Source: Pseudomonas sp. PDM15
GTDB lineage: Bacteria; Pseudomonadota; Gammaproteobacteria; Pseudomonadales; Pseudomonadaceae
DNA: 64,000 nt
Assembly: GCF_014851565.1 (NCBI RefSeq)
Contig: NZ_JACVAA010000001.1
Location: 496,001 to 560,000, forward strand
Direction of reading: 5' to 3'
In this document: one piece after another, positions 18,272 through 28,224 of the stretch
Position numbering within the stretch: the first letter of the stretch is position 1
Layout: each line of letters starts with the position of its first letter
Translations under genes and position numbers: made by a program
Notes under the pieces: model-generated
The model's database searches: none
Seen by the model: only the letters and a program-made list of their open reading frames with translations
Told to the model about the DNA's origin: nothing

Positions 18272-19333
18272 TCAGCGGATTTTCAGCTTGCCGATCCGAT
18301 CATTGTCCAGGCTGCCCAGGTACAGGTAGTCGCCCACCGGCTTCACCGAGGTGACCATGCGCAGGTGAGTGCCGCTGGTGTCGTGCAGGCTCTGCACGAT
18401 CTCGCCTTTCTCATTGAGGGCGATGGCCAGGCCGTAGGAGGCGGGCTTCGGCCACAGCGAGCGCGGCAGCTTGGCCAGCTGGGCCTTGACCCAGGGCTGG
18501 GCCTGGAGGAAATCGGCGTCGCTCTTGCGCGGGGTGGGCAGGGCCACCCAGAAGGTGCCGGCGCGGTCGCCCTGCAGGTTGTCCGGCATGCCCGGCAGGT
18601 TGTCGGCGAACAGGTCATGGGTGCCGGCCTTTTCACCCTTCAGCCAGTAGCGCTGGATGCGGTAGCGGTAGGTCTCGTTGACCAGCACGAAGTCTTCGTT
18701 CTGCGACAGGGCCACGCCGTTGGCGAAGTACAGGTCCTTGAGCAGCACCTGGGTCTTGCCGGTGGCCGGGTCGAACACCATCAGGCGGCCATAGGGGCGG
18801 CCTTCGAGCAGGTCGAGCAAGTAGTCTGGCTGCTGGAACTTGCTGGAGGCGTCGGTGAAGTAGATGCGTCCGTCGCTGGCGATATCCAGGTCATCGGTGA
18901 AGACGAACGGGCCGCCCTCGGCCTCGGTGGCCAGCACTTCGATCCTGCCGGCCGGGTCGATGCGCAGCAGGCCCTTGTAGGCGTCGGCGACGATCAGGTT
19001 GCCCTGGGCGTCGAAGTCCATGCCCAGCGGGCGGCCGCCTGTAGCGGCGAAGGTTTGTGCCTTGCCGTCCGCGCCGATGCGCACGATGCGCCCGTCATGC
19101 AGGCCGGCGTAGACCTGGCCCTGGGCATCCACGGCGGTGTCTTCCGGGCCATGGATCTGCCCCTGGGCCAGCAGCTCGGCCTTCATCAGGGTATCGTTGG
19201 GTTCCAGCACGCCGGTCATCAGCGGTGCGGTCTGGGGCTTCCAGGCCAGCGGTTCGATGGGGCTGGGGGTGATGTAGAGGAAGGCGCCGATGGCCAGGCC
19301 GACCAGCACGAGTAGGCCGAGGAGCTTTTTCAT
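18272..19333 (-). CDS. SMP-30/strictosidine-synthase-like propeller protein, membrane anchored
   Basis: 353 residues from the ATG at 19333 (MKKLLGLLVLVGLAIGAF). One N-terminal membrane helix (about 3-22) is followed by a six-bladed propeller of the strictosidine synthase/APMAP type: GPEDTAVDAQGQVYAGL, RPLGMDFDAQGNLIVAD, FTDDLDIASDGRIYFTDAS, FANGVALSQNEDFVLVNET. These give repeated calcium-propeller blade motifs. Bacterial members are poorly characterised hydrolases (lactonase/arylesterase like). It probably faces the periplasm. Confidence 0.8.
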   Translation of the reverse strand: MKKLLGLLVLVGLAIGAFLYITPSPIEPLAWKPQTAPLMTGVLEPNDTLMKAELLAQGQIHGPEDTAVDAQGQVYAGLHDGRIVRIGADGKAQTFAATGGRPLGMDFDAQGNLIVADAYKGLLRIDPAGRIEVLATEAEGGPFVFTDDLDIASDGRIYFTDASSKFQQPDYLLDLLEGRPYGRLMVFDPATGKTQVLLKDLYFANGVALSQNEDFVLVNETYRYRIQRYWLKGEKAGTHDLFADNLPGMPDNLQGDRAGTFWVALPTPRKSDADFLQAQPWVKAQLAKLPRSLWPKPASYGLAIALNEKGEIVQSLHDTSGTHLRMVTSVKPVGDYLYLGSLDNDRIGKLKIR

Positions 19334-19468
19334 TGTGTTTCTTCCCTGGTTTGCGAATGCGCGGCAGTTTACACGCTGGCGGGCTGGGAGTTGCCAGTGC
19401 GAGGGGCGTGAATGCCCGGTATCAGCCACGGGCATATATACTGCGCGGCATCAATCAAGGAGTGCCGC

Positions 19469-20584
19469 GTGGCCATCGATATTCAATGGATCCTCGACGA
19501 CGCCAGCCTGGCGCGTCATTGCGCCGAGTGGCGGCAGTTGCCCTTCGTCGCCCTCGATACCGAATTCATGCGGGTCGACACCTTCTATCCCATCGCCGGC
19601 CTGTTGCAGGTCGGCGACGGCCAGCGTGCTTATCTGGTCGATCCGCTCGAAGTGAAGGACTGGGCGCCGTTCGCCGAGCTGCTGGAAGACCGCGCCGTGA
19701 CCAAGGTGCTGCACTCCTGCAGCGAGGACCTGGAAGTCTTCCTGCGCCTGACCGGCGCGCTGCCCGCACCGCTGTTCGACACCCAGCTGGCCGCCGGCTA
19801 CCTCAATATCGGCTTCTCCATGGGCTATTCGCGCCTGGTGCAGGAAGTGCTGAGCATCGAGCTGCCCAAGGGTGAGACCCGTTCCGACTGGCTGCAGCGG
19901 CCGCTGTCGGAGACCCAGGTCAGCTACGCCGCCGAGGATGCCGTGCACCTGGCCGAGCTGTACCAGGCGCTGCTGCCGAAGCTGTCGGCAGACAAGCTGG
20001 CCTGGATTCTCGAGGACGGCGCCGAGCTGGTCAGCAACCTGCGCCGCGAGATCGACCCGGACGAGGCCTACCTGGAATCCAAGCTGGCGTGGAAGCTGTC
20101 GTCCCAGCAGCTGGCCGTGCTGCGTGCCCTGTGCGCCTGGCGCGAACGCCAGGCGCGGGCGCGCAACCAGCCGCGCAACCGCATCCTGCGCGAGCACTCG
20201 CTGTGGCCGCTGGCGCGCTTCCAGCCGGACAACACCGTGGCCCTGGCGCGTATCGAGGACATGCACCCGCGCACCGTGCGCCAGGATGGCGAGACCATCC
20301 TGCGCATGATCCGCGAGGCCGCCGCGCTGCCGCCGGAACAGTGGCCGGCGACCCTCCCGGCGCCGCTGCCGATCGAGGCCGGCGCATTGCTGAAGAAGCT
20401 GCGCGCGGTGGGCCAGGCCGAGGCCGAGCGCCTGCAGATCGCTCCCGAGCTGATGCTGCGCAAGAAATCCCTCGAAGCCCTGCTCAAGAGTGGCTACCCC
20501 GACGGCCCATGGACGCTGCCGGACAACCTGCGCGGATGGCGCCGTGAACTGATGGGCCAAGCCCTGCTGGACGTACTGCAATGA
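19469..20584 (+). CDS. rnd: ribonuclease D
   Basis: 371 residues from a GTG at 19469, chosen because AAGGAG lies 7 bases ahead and the family starts here; the longer form to 19412 is unlikely. DEDDy exonuclease motifs are seen: ALDTEFMR (I), [10 protein letters not shown] (II) and YAAEDAVHL (III). An HRDC domain (about 210-290) follows. It trims the 3' ends of tRNAs and other stable RNAs. A TATACT -10-like box lies at 19437-19442. First gene of an overlapping run with ycgL and a dehydrogenase. Confidence 0.94.
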   Translation: MAIDIQWILDDASLARHCAEWRQLPFVALDTEFMRVDTFYPIAGLLQVGDGQRAYLVDPLEVKDWAPFAELLEDRAVTKVLHSCSEDLEVFLRLTGALPAPLFDTQLAAGYLNIGFSMGYSRLVQEVLSIELPKGETRSDWLQRPLSETQVSYAAEDAVHLAELYQALLPKLSADKLAWILEDGAELVSNLRREIDPDEAYLESKLAWKLSSQQLAVLRALCAWRERQARARNQPRNRILREHSLWPLARFQPDNTVALARIEDMHPRTVRQDGETILRMIREAAALPPEQWPATLPAPLPIEAGALLKKLRAVGQAEAERLQIAPELMLRKKSLEALLKSGYPDGPWTLPDNLRGWRRELMGQALLDVLQ

Positions 20585-20874
20585 AGAAGATCTGCTCCAT
20601 CTACAAAAGCCCGCGCAAGAACGAGATGTACCTCTATGTGCTCAAGGCCGATGCCCTCAAGCGCGTGCCCGAGGGCCTGCTGGCCGCCTTCGGCGCGCCG
20701 CAGCTGTGCTTCGAGATGATCCTCACCCCGGAAAAGAAGCTGGCTCGTGAGGACATCGCCCAGGTGCTGGAGAACCTCGACAAGCAGGGTTATCACCTGC
20801 AGATGCCGCCGCCGGAGGATGAGTACATCGAGCACCTGCCGGACGAGCTGTTGCGCCGCAACGACCCGGTCTGA
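20581..20874 (+). CDS. ycgL: YcgL domain protein
   Basis: 97 residues; the YcgL fold is evident from [18 protein letters not shown] and the C-terminal [16 protein letters not shown] segment. Function unknown in any organism to my knowledge. Start overlaps the rnd stop by four bases (ATGA), indicating translational coupling. In E. coli ycgL also sits near ycgN, as here. Confidence 0.92.
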   Translation: MKKICSIYKSPRKNEMYLYVLKADALKRVPEGLLAAFGAPQLCFEMILTPEKKLAREDIAQVLENLDKQGYHLQMPPPEDEYIEHLPDELLRRNDPV

Positions 20875-21800
20875 TGCGCGTCCTCCTGCTGGAGCGTGAC
20901 CACGCCCGCTATGCCGAGCTGCTGAGCGCCGCCGCGCCCGATCTGCAATTGGTGGCCGGCGAGCAGGCCGCAGTTGCTGAAGCGCAGGACTGCCCGATCT
21001 GGCTCGGTCAGCCGGATCTGCTGCTGCCGCTGTTGCGCCAGGGCCTGCGTCCGGACTGGCTGCAATCCACCTGGGCCGGCATTACGCCGCTGCTGGGGAT
21101 CGGCCTGCCGCGCGACTATCGCCTGACCCGCGCGGTGGGCATCTTCGGCCAGCCGATGGCCGAGTATGTGCTGACCTACCTGTTGCTCCACCGTCGCCGG
21201 GTGCTGGCGCGCCTGGCCAGCCAGGTCGAGCAGCGCTGGGACAACCAGGCGCCGCCGAGTCTGCGCGGCTGCAAGGTGCTGATCGTCGGCGCCGGCGATA
21301 TCGGCAGCGACATCGCCCGCTTCCTCTTGCCCTTCGGCGTCGAGCTGCGCGGCATCGCCCGCCAGCCGCGCGCCATCGCGCCCTTCGCCGAAGTGCATGG
21401 CCTGGACGCACTGGCCGAGCAGGCGGCGTGGGCCGATTGCCTGGTCAACGTGCTGCCGGATACCCCGGCCACCCGCGATCTCTACGACGCGGCGCTGTTC
21501 GCCGGCATGCGCGCCGAGGCTCTGTTCATCAACGCCGGTCGCGGCGTGGCGGTGGTCGATGCCGACCTTGTGGCGGCCTTGCGTGCGGGGCAGCTGGCGG
21601 GGGCGGTGATCGACGTCTGCCGCGAGGAGCCACTGCCCGCCGGCCACCCGTTCTGGGATGCGCCGCGCCTGCTGCTCACCGGCCACAGCTCGGCGCCTAC
21701 CGAGCCGGCCGCCATGGCCAGGCTGTTCCTCGACAATCTGCAGCGCTACCACGATGGCCAGGCCTTGCGCGGCGAGGTGGACTTCGCCCGCGGCTACTAA
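20874..21800 (+). CDS. D-2-hydroxyacid dehydrogenase family protein
   Basis: 308 residues. The NAD(P)-binding motif VGAGDIGSDIA (about 140) and the INAGRG motif with its downstream DVCREEPLP (catalytic Glu) and TGHSSAP (catalytic His) define the family. The layout resembles glyoxylate/hydroxypyruvate reductase A-type enzymes with a short N-terminal lobe. The start shares a base with the ycgL stop (TGATG). Substrate unresolved. Confidence 0.87.
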   Translation: MRVLLLERDHARYAELLSAAAPDLQLVAGEQAAVAEAQDCPIWLGQPDLLLPLLRQGLRPDWLQSTWAGITPLLGIGLPRDYRLTRAVGIFGQPMAEYVLTYLLLHRRRVLARLASQVEQRWDNQAPPSLRGCKVLIVGAGDIGSDIARFLLPFGVELRGIARQPRAIAPFAEVHGLDALAEQAAWADCLVNVLPDTPATRDLYDAALFAGMRAEALFINAGRGVAVVDADLVAALRAGQLAGAVIDVCREEPLPAGHPFWDAPRLLLTGHSSAPTEPAAMARLFLDNLQRYHDGQALRGEVDFARGY

Positions 21801-21805
21801 GAGAT

Positions 21806-21935
21806 CTGTTTGCGATCTGTTGCGCGTCGGAAAAGCCGCGTTGAAAGCAGCTTCGGAATGCTCATTTACTACTTGTAAACTCCGCTTCCTCAGCTGTTTT
21901 CGCCTGGTTTTTCTCTCGCTCGCGAGATCGTAAAG
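21806..21935. repeat. intergenic long imperfect hairpin, probably a dispersed repeat element
   Basis: About 130 non-coding bases between the dehydrogenase and ycgN, with lower GC. The core pairs GGAATG...TTTAC with GTAAA...CTTCC, the flanks pair CGTTGAAAGCAGCT with CAGCTGTTTTCGCC, and the outside CGATCT pairs with AGATCG. I recall near-identical cores (GGAATGCTCATTTAC / GTAAACTCCGCTTCC) at many intergenic sites in other proteobacteria; that is memory, not a search. Confidence 0.55.
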
Positions 21936-22013
21936 CAGACTCTGACGGGCTGCGCTTGGCCGCGGATTCGTCTGCGGCTAGACTGCCGCGCCTTTACCCG
22001 CTGTACTCTCGCC

Positions 22014-22463
22014 ATGGCCGCCATCGTTCAACCCTTCTGGAAACGCAAGACCCTCGCCCAGCTCGACCAGGACGAGTGGGAGTCGCTGTGCGACGGCTGT
22101 GGCCTGTGCTGCCTGCAGAAGCTGGAAGACGAGGACGACGGCAGCGTCTACTACACGCGCATCGCCTGCAAACTGCTGGACCTGAAGACCTGCCGCTGCA
22201 GCGACTACCCTAATCGCCGTGCCCAGGTGCCGGACTGCGTGCAGCTCACCCCGGCCCAGGCCGACGAGTTCAAGTGGCTGCCGCCGACCTGCGGATACCG
22301 CCTGGTCAGCGAGGGCAAGGACCTGCCGCTCTGGCATCATCTGGTCTGCGGCGATCCCGATGCCGTGCACCACGAACGCATTTCCCAGTCCGGGCGCATG
22401 CTTGCCGAAGGCAGCGTGGCCGAGGAAGACTGGGAGGATCATCTGATCTTCCGCGCCGGTTGA
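22014..22463 (+). CDS. ycgN: YcgN family cysteine-cluster protein
   Basis: 149 residues with the UPF0260/YcgN cysteine pattern: CDGCGLCC near residue 25, [17 protein letters not shown], a DCVQLTP segment and a C-terminal CGDPDAVH. The cysteine set could bind a metal or Fe-S centre. Function unknown. Same strand as rnd-ycgL but separated by a ~210-base repeat-bearing gap. Confidence 0.88.
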   Translation: MAAIVQPFWKRKTLAQLDQDEWESLCDGCGLCCLQKLEDEDDGSVYYTRIACKLLDLKTCRCSDYPNRRAQVPDCVQLTPAQADEFKWLPPTCGYRLVSEGKDLPLWHHLVCGDPDAVHHERISQSGRMLAEGSVAEEDWEDHLIFRAG

Positions 22464-22521
22464 GTCTTTCCCCTCCGGCGCGGGTCCAAGGTTGCTCAAC
22501 CCCATCGCATGGAGCCTTTCG

Positions 22522-23742
22522 ATGCCCGCCCGCAAGCTGCTGACCGCTACCCTACTGCTCGGCCTGAGCGCGCCCCTGTGGGCGGCCAAGCGTGTTGATC
22601 TGGATTACCAGGTGCGCTTCGTACCGGACAGCGGCGTGGCCGAAGTCAGCCTGACCCTGGAGCAGGGCGAGCAGATCCGCAGCCTGACCTTCGACCTGGG
22701 CGACAAGGGCTACTACAGCGACTTCAGCGCCGAAGGCACCTGGACCCAGGACAGCCCCGAGCGCGGCACCTGGCAGCCGGGCAAAGGTAAGAGCAGCCTG
22801 AGCTACAAGGTGCGCATCGACCACCCGCGCAGCAACGACAAGTTCGACGCCCGCATGACCGAGGACTGGGCGCTGGTGCGCGGCGATGACCTGGTGCCCA
22901 GCGCGCACATGGTCAAGGAAGACAAGGTCGAGCTTGTCTCGCGCCTGCAGTTCGAGCTGCCCAAGGGATGGAATGGCGTGGAAACCGGCTGGCCCAAGGT
23001 CGGTGAGAGCAAGTTCCGTATCGACAACCCGGCGCGCAAGTTCGACCGTCCCACCGGCTGGATCCTGGCCGGCAAGATCGGCAGCCGCCGCGCCCAGCTC
23101 AGCGACACCGACGTGACCGTGGCCGCGCCGGTGGGCGAGGGCATGCGCCGCATGGACGTGCTCACCCTGCTGACTTTCATCTGGCCCGAGGCCCAATCGG
23201 TGTTCCCGCGCGACCCGGGCAAGCTGCTCATCGTCGGCGCCGGCGACCCCATGTGGCGCGGTGGCCTGTCGGCGCCCAACTCGATCTTCTTCCATGCCGA
23301 CCGTCCCCTGGTCAGCGAGAACGGCACCAGCTCGCTGGTGCACGAGCTGGTCCACGTGTTCAGTCGCATCCGCGATACCGACAAGAGCGACTGGATCAGC
23401 GAGGGCCTGGCCGAGTACTACGCCATCGAGCTGGTGCGCCGCGCCGGTGGCATGAGCGAGGACCGCTACCAGGCCATCCGCAAGAAGCTGCTGAATTGGA
23501 GTAAGAAGGTCGAGAGCCTGCGCACTGAGGCTTCCACCGGTCCGGTCACCGCCCGCGCGGTGCTGCTGATGCAGGAACTGGATCGCGAGATTCGCAAGAA
23601 CACCGACAACCAGCGCTCGCTGGATGACGTCACCCGCGGCCTGATGCGCCTGGACAAGGCCAGCACCAAGGACTTCATCGAGATCAGCGAGAATGTCATG
23701 GGCCGTGGCTCGGAAGTGCTGGACAGCAAACTGCTGCGCTGA
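22522..23742 (+). CDS. secreted zinc metallopeptidase-like protein (HExxH...E)
   Basis: 406 residues from the ATG at 22522 (GGAG upstream). A signal peptide (about 1-24, ending LWAAK) leads a beta-rich N-terminal half resembling the M1/M61 bowl, then a gluzincin-type motif HELVH (274-278) with EGLAEYY 16-20 residues later supplying the third zinc ligand. This pattern supports an exported peptidase in the periplasm. I do not recognise a named family member. It precedes a small lipoprotein gene. Confidence 0.7.
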   Translation: MPARKLLTATLLLGLSAPLWAAKRVDLDYQVRFVPDSGVAEVSLTLEQGEQIRSLTFDLGDKGYYSDFSAEGTWTQDSPERGTWQPGKGKSSLSYKVRIDHPRSNDKFDARMTEDWALVRGDDLVPSAHMVKEDKVELVSRLQFELPKGWNGVETGWPKVGESKFRIDNPARKFDRPTGWILAGKIGSRRAQLSDTDVTVAAPVGEGMRRMDVLTLLTFIWPEAQSVFPRDPGKLLIVGAGDPMWRGGLSAPNSIFFHADRPLVSENGTSSLVHELVHVFSRIRDTDKSDWISEGLAEYYAIELVRRAGGMSEDRYQAIRKKLLNWSKKVESLRTEASTGPVTARAVLLMQELDREIRKNTDNQRSLDDVTRGLMRLDKASTKDFIEISENVMGRGSEVLDSKLLR

Positions 23743-23848
23743 TCGCCACGCCGGGCCTGTCGTCATGCAACTGACACGGGCCCTTCATCCGTCCGTCATG
23801 CAATTGCGGCAACTTGCTCGGCCATTACAACAGCCATCAGGAGTTGCC

Positions 23849-24388
23849 ATGTCCATCCTCAAACCGTTGTCCATCGCCATGCTGGCCGCGACCCTCGCCG
23901 CCTGCGCCGCGCCCATGTCGGCATCCAAGCCGGAGCCGTTGAACAACGAGGACTGGTATCAGGTGCGTAGCGAAACCCAGGTATTTGTCTTCGACGACTA
24001 CCAAGTGTTCAAGGACTTCCTCGTTAGCGGTCAGGCTCCGGTGCTGCGGCCGCTGGAGGAGAAGGATCCTGCTGGCCAGGAAGTCATTCTGGCCCTGCGT
24101 GCCGAGGATCAGGGCAAGGCCCTGGACAAGATTGCCGCCTACCGCTTCTTCAAGGTCTCGCAAGTACCGGCCGACCCGTTCTACGGTGAGGTGCGTCAGG
24201 ACGGCAGCATCTACGTGTTCAAGCGCTACGGCGACATGCAGGACATGATCAAGCTGGGCGAGCCGATCTTCCGCTACACCGACATCGGCGGCGGTCCGGA
24301 AGGCAAGACTGTGACCTACGGTCTGCAGAAGGAAGAGGGCCGTCCGGAAACCACCATTCAGCAGTTCAAGAAGAACCACATGCTCTGA
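23849..24388 (+). CDS. putative lipoprotein, unknown function
   Basis: 179 residues from the ATG at 23849 with GGAG ahead. Lipobox LAAC at about residue 19. The mature part is acidic and soluble, with SETQVFVFDDYQVFKDFLVSG and VYVFKR-like beta strands. No domain recognised. A strong terminator follows 20 bases after its stop. Confidence 0.6.
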   Translation: MSILKPLSIAMLAATLAACAAPMSASKPEPLNNEDWYQVRSETQVFVFDDYQVFKDFLVSGQAPVLRPLEEKDPAGQEVILALRAEDQGKALDKIAAYRFFKVSQVPADPFYGEVRQDGSIYVFKRYGDMQDMIKLGEPIFRYTDIGGGPEGKTVTYGLQKEEGRPETTIQQFKKNHML

Positions 24389-24407
24389 TCGAGCAGATGG
24401 GAACAGG

Positions 24408-24436
24408 CGCCCGCTCTTGCAGCGGGCGTTTTCGTT
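24408..24436. terminator. rho-independent terminator
   Basis: GCGCCCGCT and AGCGGGCG pair around CTTGC, followed by TTTTCGTTT. It closes the lipoprotein gene and lies one base from the stop of the convergent HNH gene. Confidence 0.85.
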
Positions 24437-24790
24437 TCAGGCCTGGGGCTTGTTCTTCAGCAGTGCCTCCAGGCCGGCCAGAGCCTTGTGGGTGACCTTG
24501 TTGCCGGAGCCGGCCACGGGGGCTTCCTCCTTCTGGTAATGCAGATCGACCTGACGCTGGTGCTCGTTGTCGTGGCAGTACAGGCACAGCAGCTCCCAGT
24601 TGGAGCCGTCTTCCGGATTGTTGTCGTGGTTGTGATCGCGGTGATGCACGGTCAGCTCGCTCAGGCGCTTGCCGCTGAACTCGCGGCCGCAGCGCCCGCA
24701 GATGTGCGGGTAAATCCGCAGCGCCTTCTCGCGGTAGCTGGTCTCGCGCCGGTGCTGGGCTTCGGCGAGTATCTGGTCGAGCTTGTTCAT
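24437..24790 (-). CDS. yajD: YajD family HNH nuclease
   Basis: 117 residues from the ATG at 24790. Zinc-finger-type HNH fold: CGRCGREF, then TVHHRDHNHDNNPEDGSNWELLCLYCHDNEH, giving the CxxC...HHxxH...N...CxxCH arrangement. YajD is a conserved but functionally undefined HNH protein, presumably a DNA-binding nuclease. Confidence 0.9.
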   Translation of the reverse strand: MNKLDQILAEAQHRRETSYREKALRIYPHICGRCGREFSGKRLSELTVHHRDHNHDNNPEDGSNWELLCLYCHDNEHQRQVDLHYQKEEAPVAGSGNKVTHKALAGLEALLKNKPQA

Positions 24791-24873
24791 GGGGGTACCT
24801 GCGGTCGGCTGGCGAACTACTGGATAGCGAGACTGCCAGAATAGAACGAAAGCCGACATCGCTGGAGCCGCCG

Positions 24874-25158
24874 ATGCGCCACGTAGTGTTCGTTCTGATC
24901 TTCGCGCTGAGCCTCAGTGCCCAGGCTCAGCCGCCGGGTCTGCCCGGCACCGCCACGCCGCAGCCCTATGGCAAGCCCGAGGTGCGCAGCATCACCCCCG
25001 CACCCCGCAACAGCCCGCCGCTGCTGGTCAACCCGCAACGCCCGCGTACACCCTTGTCCCCGCCGCAGGCGCTACCCAAGGACAAGCCGCTGCCGCAACT
25101 GGAGACCCAGCGGCGCAGCCAGCAACAGCATCCGGCCGAGTCTATCGGCAAGCCGTGA
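24874..25158 (+). CDS. short secreted proline-rich protein, unknown
   Basis: 94 residues: a clear signal peptide (MRHVVFVLIFALSLSAQAQ) and then a low-complexity, proline-rich and basic mature part of about 75 residues with no cysteines. Likely periplasmic and disordered. Its last 17 bases overlap the convergent membrane protein gene. Gene-like because of the signal peptide; otherwise unrecognised. Confidence 0.5.
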   Translation: MRHVVFVLIFALSLSAQAQPPGLPGTATPQPYGKPEVRSITPAPRNSPPLLVNPQRPRTPLSPPQALPKDKPLPQLETQRRSQQQHPAESIGKP

Positions 25159-25567
25159 GTGGACGTAGCGCCAGCAGAGGTACGGCAATCGACAGCAGCG
25201 CTGCCGTGTTGAGATAGGCATGCCATAGCAGCCCGAAATACAACGAGATCGCGCTGTCCAGCAGGCACCAGACCAGCAGGGCGGCGAAGATCGCCGGCTT
25301 GATCTGGCGGTGGCCATGTTCGCGGTAGAGGAATACCAGCAGGCTGAACAACAGGCCCCAGCTCGCCACGGTCGGCCCGAACAGGCCGACCATGGTGCGC
25401 AGCAGCGTCTGGAACTCGGCTGGCGGCGGTGTGGTGGCGACGCTGGCGTACAGGTAATCGAAGTAGGGCTGGGTAATGGGCAGGTGGGCGGCCAATGCCA
25501 GGGCTATGCCCAGCGCCACATGACCGAGGCCGACCAGTAGTAGCCAGCGATAGAGCAGGTTCTGCAT
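25142..25567 (-). CDS. small membrane protein, unknown
   Basis: 141 residues from the ATG at 25567, overlapping the preceding ptrB-like stop by one base (translational coupling). About four hydrophobic helices (10-30, 60-80, 92-110, 115-135), the second in VGLFGPTVASWGLLFSLLVFL. No family recognised. Confidence 0.6.
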   Translation of the reverse strand: MQNLLYRWLLLVGLGHVALGIALALAAHLPITQPYFDYLYASVATTPPPAEFQTLLRTMVGLFGPTVASWGLLFSLLVFLYREHGHRQIKPAIFAALLVWCLLDSAISLYFGLLWHAYLNTAALLSIAVPLLALRPLTACR

Positions 25568-27603
25568 CAAGCGACTCCCAGCACCTTGAGCAGAAACGCA
25601 TATTCCAGCGCCACGTCCTTGAGTGCCTGGTAGCGCCCGCTCATGCCGCCGTGGCCGGCGCCCAGGTCGGTCTTGAGCAGCAGCAGGTTGGCGTCGGTAC
25701 GGGTGGCGCGCAGTTTGGCCACCCACTTTGCCGCTTCCCAGTACTGCACGCGGCTGTCGTTGTAGCCGGCCACGGCGAGGATCGCCGGATAGGCCTGCGC
25801 ACGTACGTTCTCATAGGGGGCGTAGCCCTTGATGCGCTCGAAGACTTCCGGCTGGTTCGGGTCGCCCCATTCGTCGTACTCGGTCACGGTCAGCGGCAGG
25901 TCGGGGTTCTGCATGGTGTTGAGCACATCGACGAAGGGCACTTCGGCGATGGCCGCGGCGAACAGTTCGGGGCGCTGGTTGAGCACGGCGCCGATCAGCA
26001 GGCCGCCGGCGCTGCCGCCGCTGATCACCAACTGTGCCGGGGTGCTGAGGCCTTCGCCGAGCAGCTTCTCGGCACAGGCGATAAAGTCGTCGAAGGTGTT
26101 CTGCTTGTGTTCCAGCTTGCCGGCGCGGTACCAGGCCTCGCCCAGCTCGCCACCGCCGCGCACGTGGGCGATGGCGTAGATGAAACCGCGCTCCAGCAGG
26201 CTCAGGCGCGCATGGCTGAACCAGGGGTCTAGGCTCTCGCCATAGGCGCCGTAGCCATACAGGTAGAGCGGGGCGGGCTGGCCGGCTGCCAATACTTCCT
26301 TGCGCGCCACCAGGCTGATCGGCACCTGGGTGCCATCGGCAGCAGTGGCCCAGAGGCGCCGGCTTTCGTAGGCGTCGGCATCGAACGGGCCTTCCACCGG
26401 GGTCTGCTTAAGCACTTTCTGCTCGCCGCTGGCCAGTTCCAGCTGGCGCACCTGGGCCGGGCGGTTGAGCGCCTCGTAGCGCAGGCGGACCGCCGGGCTG
26501 TGGAATTCCAGGCTGTCCTGCACATAGAGGCTGTAGGCGGCGTCCGGCAATTGCACGGGGTAGGGCGCAGCGGAGCGTGGGTGCACCTCGATGATCGGCA
26601 GGCCACCCTCGCGCAGGCTGAGGATGAAGGCGTCCTGGTTGAGGGTGACGCCTTCCAGCATGCGTCGCTCATCGTGGCCGATCAGCTCGCGCCAGTGTTC
26701 GCGGGTCGGTTGTGCCTCGCTGGCGGCGTACAGGGCGAAGTTGATGCCGGCCTGGTTGCTGCGCACGAACCAGGTCCACTCGCCGTCCAGCAGGCCGTGA
26801 TCGACGTCGTACTCGTGATCCTCCTGGCGTGGCGCCAGGCAGCGGAACTCGGCCTGTGGTGTGTTGGCATCCAGCACCCAGGCCTCGCTGGTGGTCTTGC
26901 TGCCCAGGCTCAGCACCAGCTGGCGCTCGGAGCTGCTACGGTAGCAGCTGAGGAAGAAGCGCCCGTCGGCCTCCTCGAATACCAACTCGGCACCTTCGGC
27001 GCCGAGTCTGTGGCGATACAGGCGGTGCGGGCGATGGGTGTCGTCCAGGGTGACGAAGAACAGGGTCTGGCTGTCGCCGGCCCAGGTCATCTGGCCGTCG
27101 CAGTCGTCGAATGGCAGCTCGCGTAGGGCCCCGCCGTCCAGCTCCTTGACGAACAGCCGGTAGATCTCGTCGCCAGCGGTATCCAGGCTGTAGCCGAGCA
27201 GGCAGTGGTCTGGACTGACGGTGAAGGCGCCGAGCGACAGGTAGCCGTCGCCGGCCAGGGCATTGGGATCGAGCAGCAGCTGTTCGGCACTCTCGTCCAC
27301 CGTCAGCGAGCCGTCGGCCGGGCGCGGGCAGCGGTAGTGGCGCGGGTACTCGTCACCGGCCGTGGTGCGCTGGTAGTACAGCCAAGGCCCCCAGGGTACT
27401 GGCAGGGACAGGTCGGTTTCGCGGATACGGCCCTTGATCTCCTGGAACAGCGCCTCGCGCAGCTCGGCCTGCGCGGCCAGCTGCTGCTCCAGGTAGGCGT
27501 TCTCGGCCTTGAGATGGTCGAGCACCTCGGCGGCATCACGCTGTTCCAGCCAGCGGTAGGGGTCGGAGCCGGTGTCGCGGCGGGCAATGGGGGCGTCGGT
27601 CAT
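25567..27603 (-). CDS. prolyl oligopeptidase family serine peptidase (oligopeptidase B-like)
   Basis: 678 residues from the ATG at 27603. An N-terminal propeller (about 1-400) is followed by the S9 alpha/beta-hydrolase domain: [20 protein letters not shown], catalytic Ser near 531 in GGSAGG, Asp in YNDSRV and His in GAGHGG. The length and HVRGGGELG block fit oligopeptidase B, which cuts short peptides after basic residues in the cytosol or periplasm. Coupled to the small membrane protein downstream. Confidence 0.9.
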   Translation of the reverse strand: MTDAPIARRDTGSDPYRWLEQRDAAEVLDHLKAENAYLEQQLAAQAELREALFQEIKGRIRETDLSLPVPWGPWLYYQRTTAGDEYPRHYRCPRPADGSLTVDESAEQLLLDPNALAGDGYLSLGAFTVSPDHCLLGYSLDTAGDEIYRLFVKELDGGALRELPFDDCDGQMTWAGDSQTLFFVTLDDTHRPHRLYRHRLGAEGAELVFEEADGRFFLSCYRSSSERQLVLSLGSKTTSEAWVLDANTPQAEFRCLAPRQEDHEYDVDHGLLDGEWTWFVRSNQAGINFALYAASEAQPTREHWRELIGHDERRMLEGVTLNQDAFILSLREGGLPIIEVHPRSAAPYPVQLPDAAYSLYVQDSLEFHSPAVRLRYEALNRPAQVRQLELASGEQKVLKQTPVEGPFDADAYESRRLWATAADGTQVPISLVARKEVLAAGQPAPLYLYGYGAYGESLDPWFSHARLSLLERGFIYAIAHVRGGGELGEAWYRAGKLEHKQNTFDDFIACAEKLLGEGLSTPAQLVISGGSAGGLLIGAVLNQRPELFAAAIAEVPFVDVLNTMQNPDLPLTVTEYDEWGDPNQPEVFERIKGYAPYENVRAQAYPAILAVAGYNDSRVQYWEAAKWVAKLRATRTDANLLLLKTDLGAGHGGMSGRYQALKDVALEYAFLLKVLGVA

Positions 27604-27694
27604 GATCGTTCTCGTTCGGGCGACCGCAGGGAGGTCGGGGGGCGCAAAAGCCGCTATCATAAGCGCCCCTTTGCCGGCCAAGCCACGAAACGCC

Positions 27695-28174
27695 ATGACC
27701 GAACAAGACTATCTGCTCGCCTGGGGCATCTACGCCATCTCGGCGCTGGGCTGCCTGCTGGTGTGGTTCCGCATGACGGGCTGGATGTGGCGCTGGCTGC
27801 GCGAGCCGCTGCGCGTGATCGTGGCTGTGCTGCTACTGACACCGACCATCGTCGATCCGGCCAAGGAGCTGTTCGCTCCCGCCATCGCCATCACCGCCCT
27901 CGATCTACTGTTCGAAGTGGGCAAAAACGCCTGGCGCGCGGTGGCCGACCTGGCCATCTACGGCCTGATCGCCCTCGGCGTGTGGCTGGCCATCGCCTTT
28001 CTGCGCTGGCCATTGGAGCGCTGGTGGGAAAATCGCCGGGGCCCGCGTGCGGCGGCGGTGGAAGAGGACGAGCCAACCCTGCGCGAACTGATGGACCGCG
28101 AAGAGCGCCCCGACGCCGACACCCGCCTGGATGCCTACGGCTACCGCCGCCTGCGCATCGAGCCGCGACTCTAG
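27695..28174 (+). CDS. small inner-membrane protein, unknown
   Basis: 159 residues from the ATG at 27695. Two to three hydrophobic helices (about 8-25, 40-70 and 90-108) and a charged cytosolic tail with DEPTLRELMDREERP. No family recognised. Divergent from the peptidase gene. Confidence 0.6.
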   Translation: MTEQDYLLAWGIYAISALGCLLVWFRMTGWMWRWLREPLRVIVAVLLLTPTIVDPAKELFAPAIAITALDLLFEVGKNAWRAVADLAIYGLIALGVWLAIAFLRWPLERWWENRRGPRAAAVEEDEPTLRELMDREERPDADTRLDAYGYRRLRIEPRL

Positions 28175-28224
28175 TTGCATGTAGCGGCGTGCGCTAGCAT
28201 GGCCGCATGCGACAAGGAGAGCCC

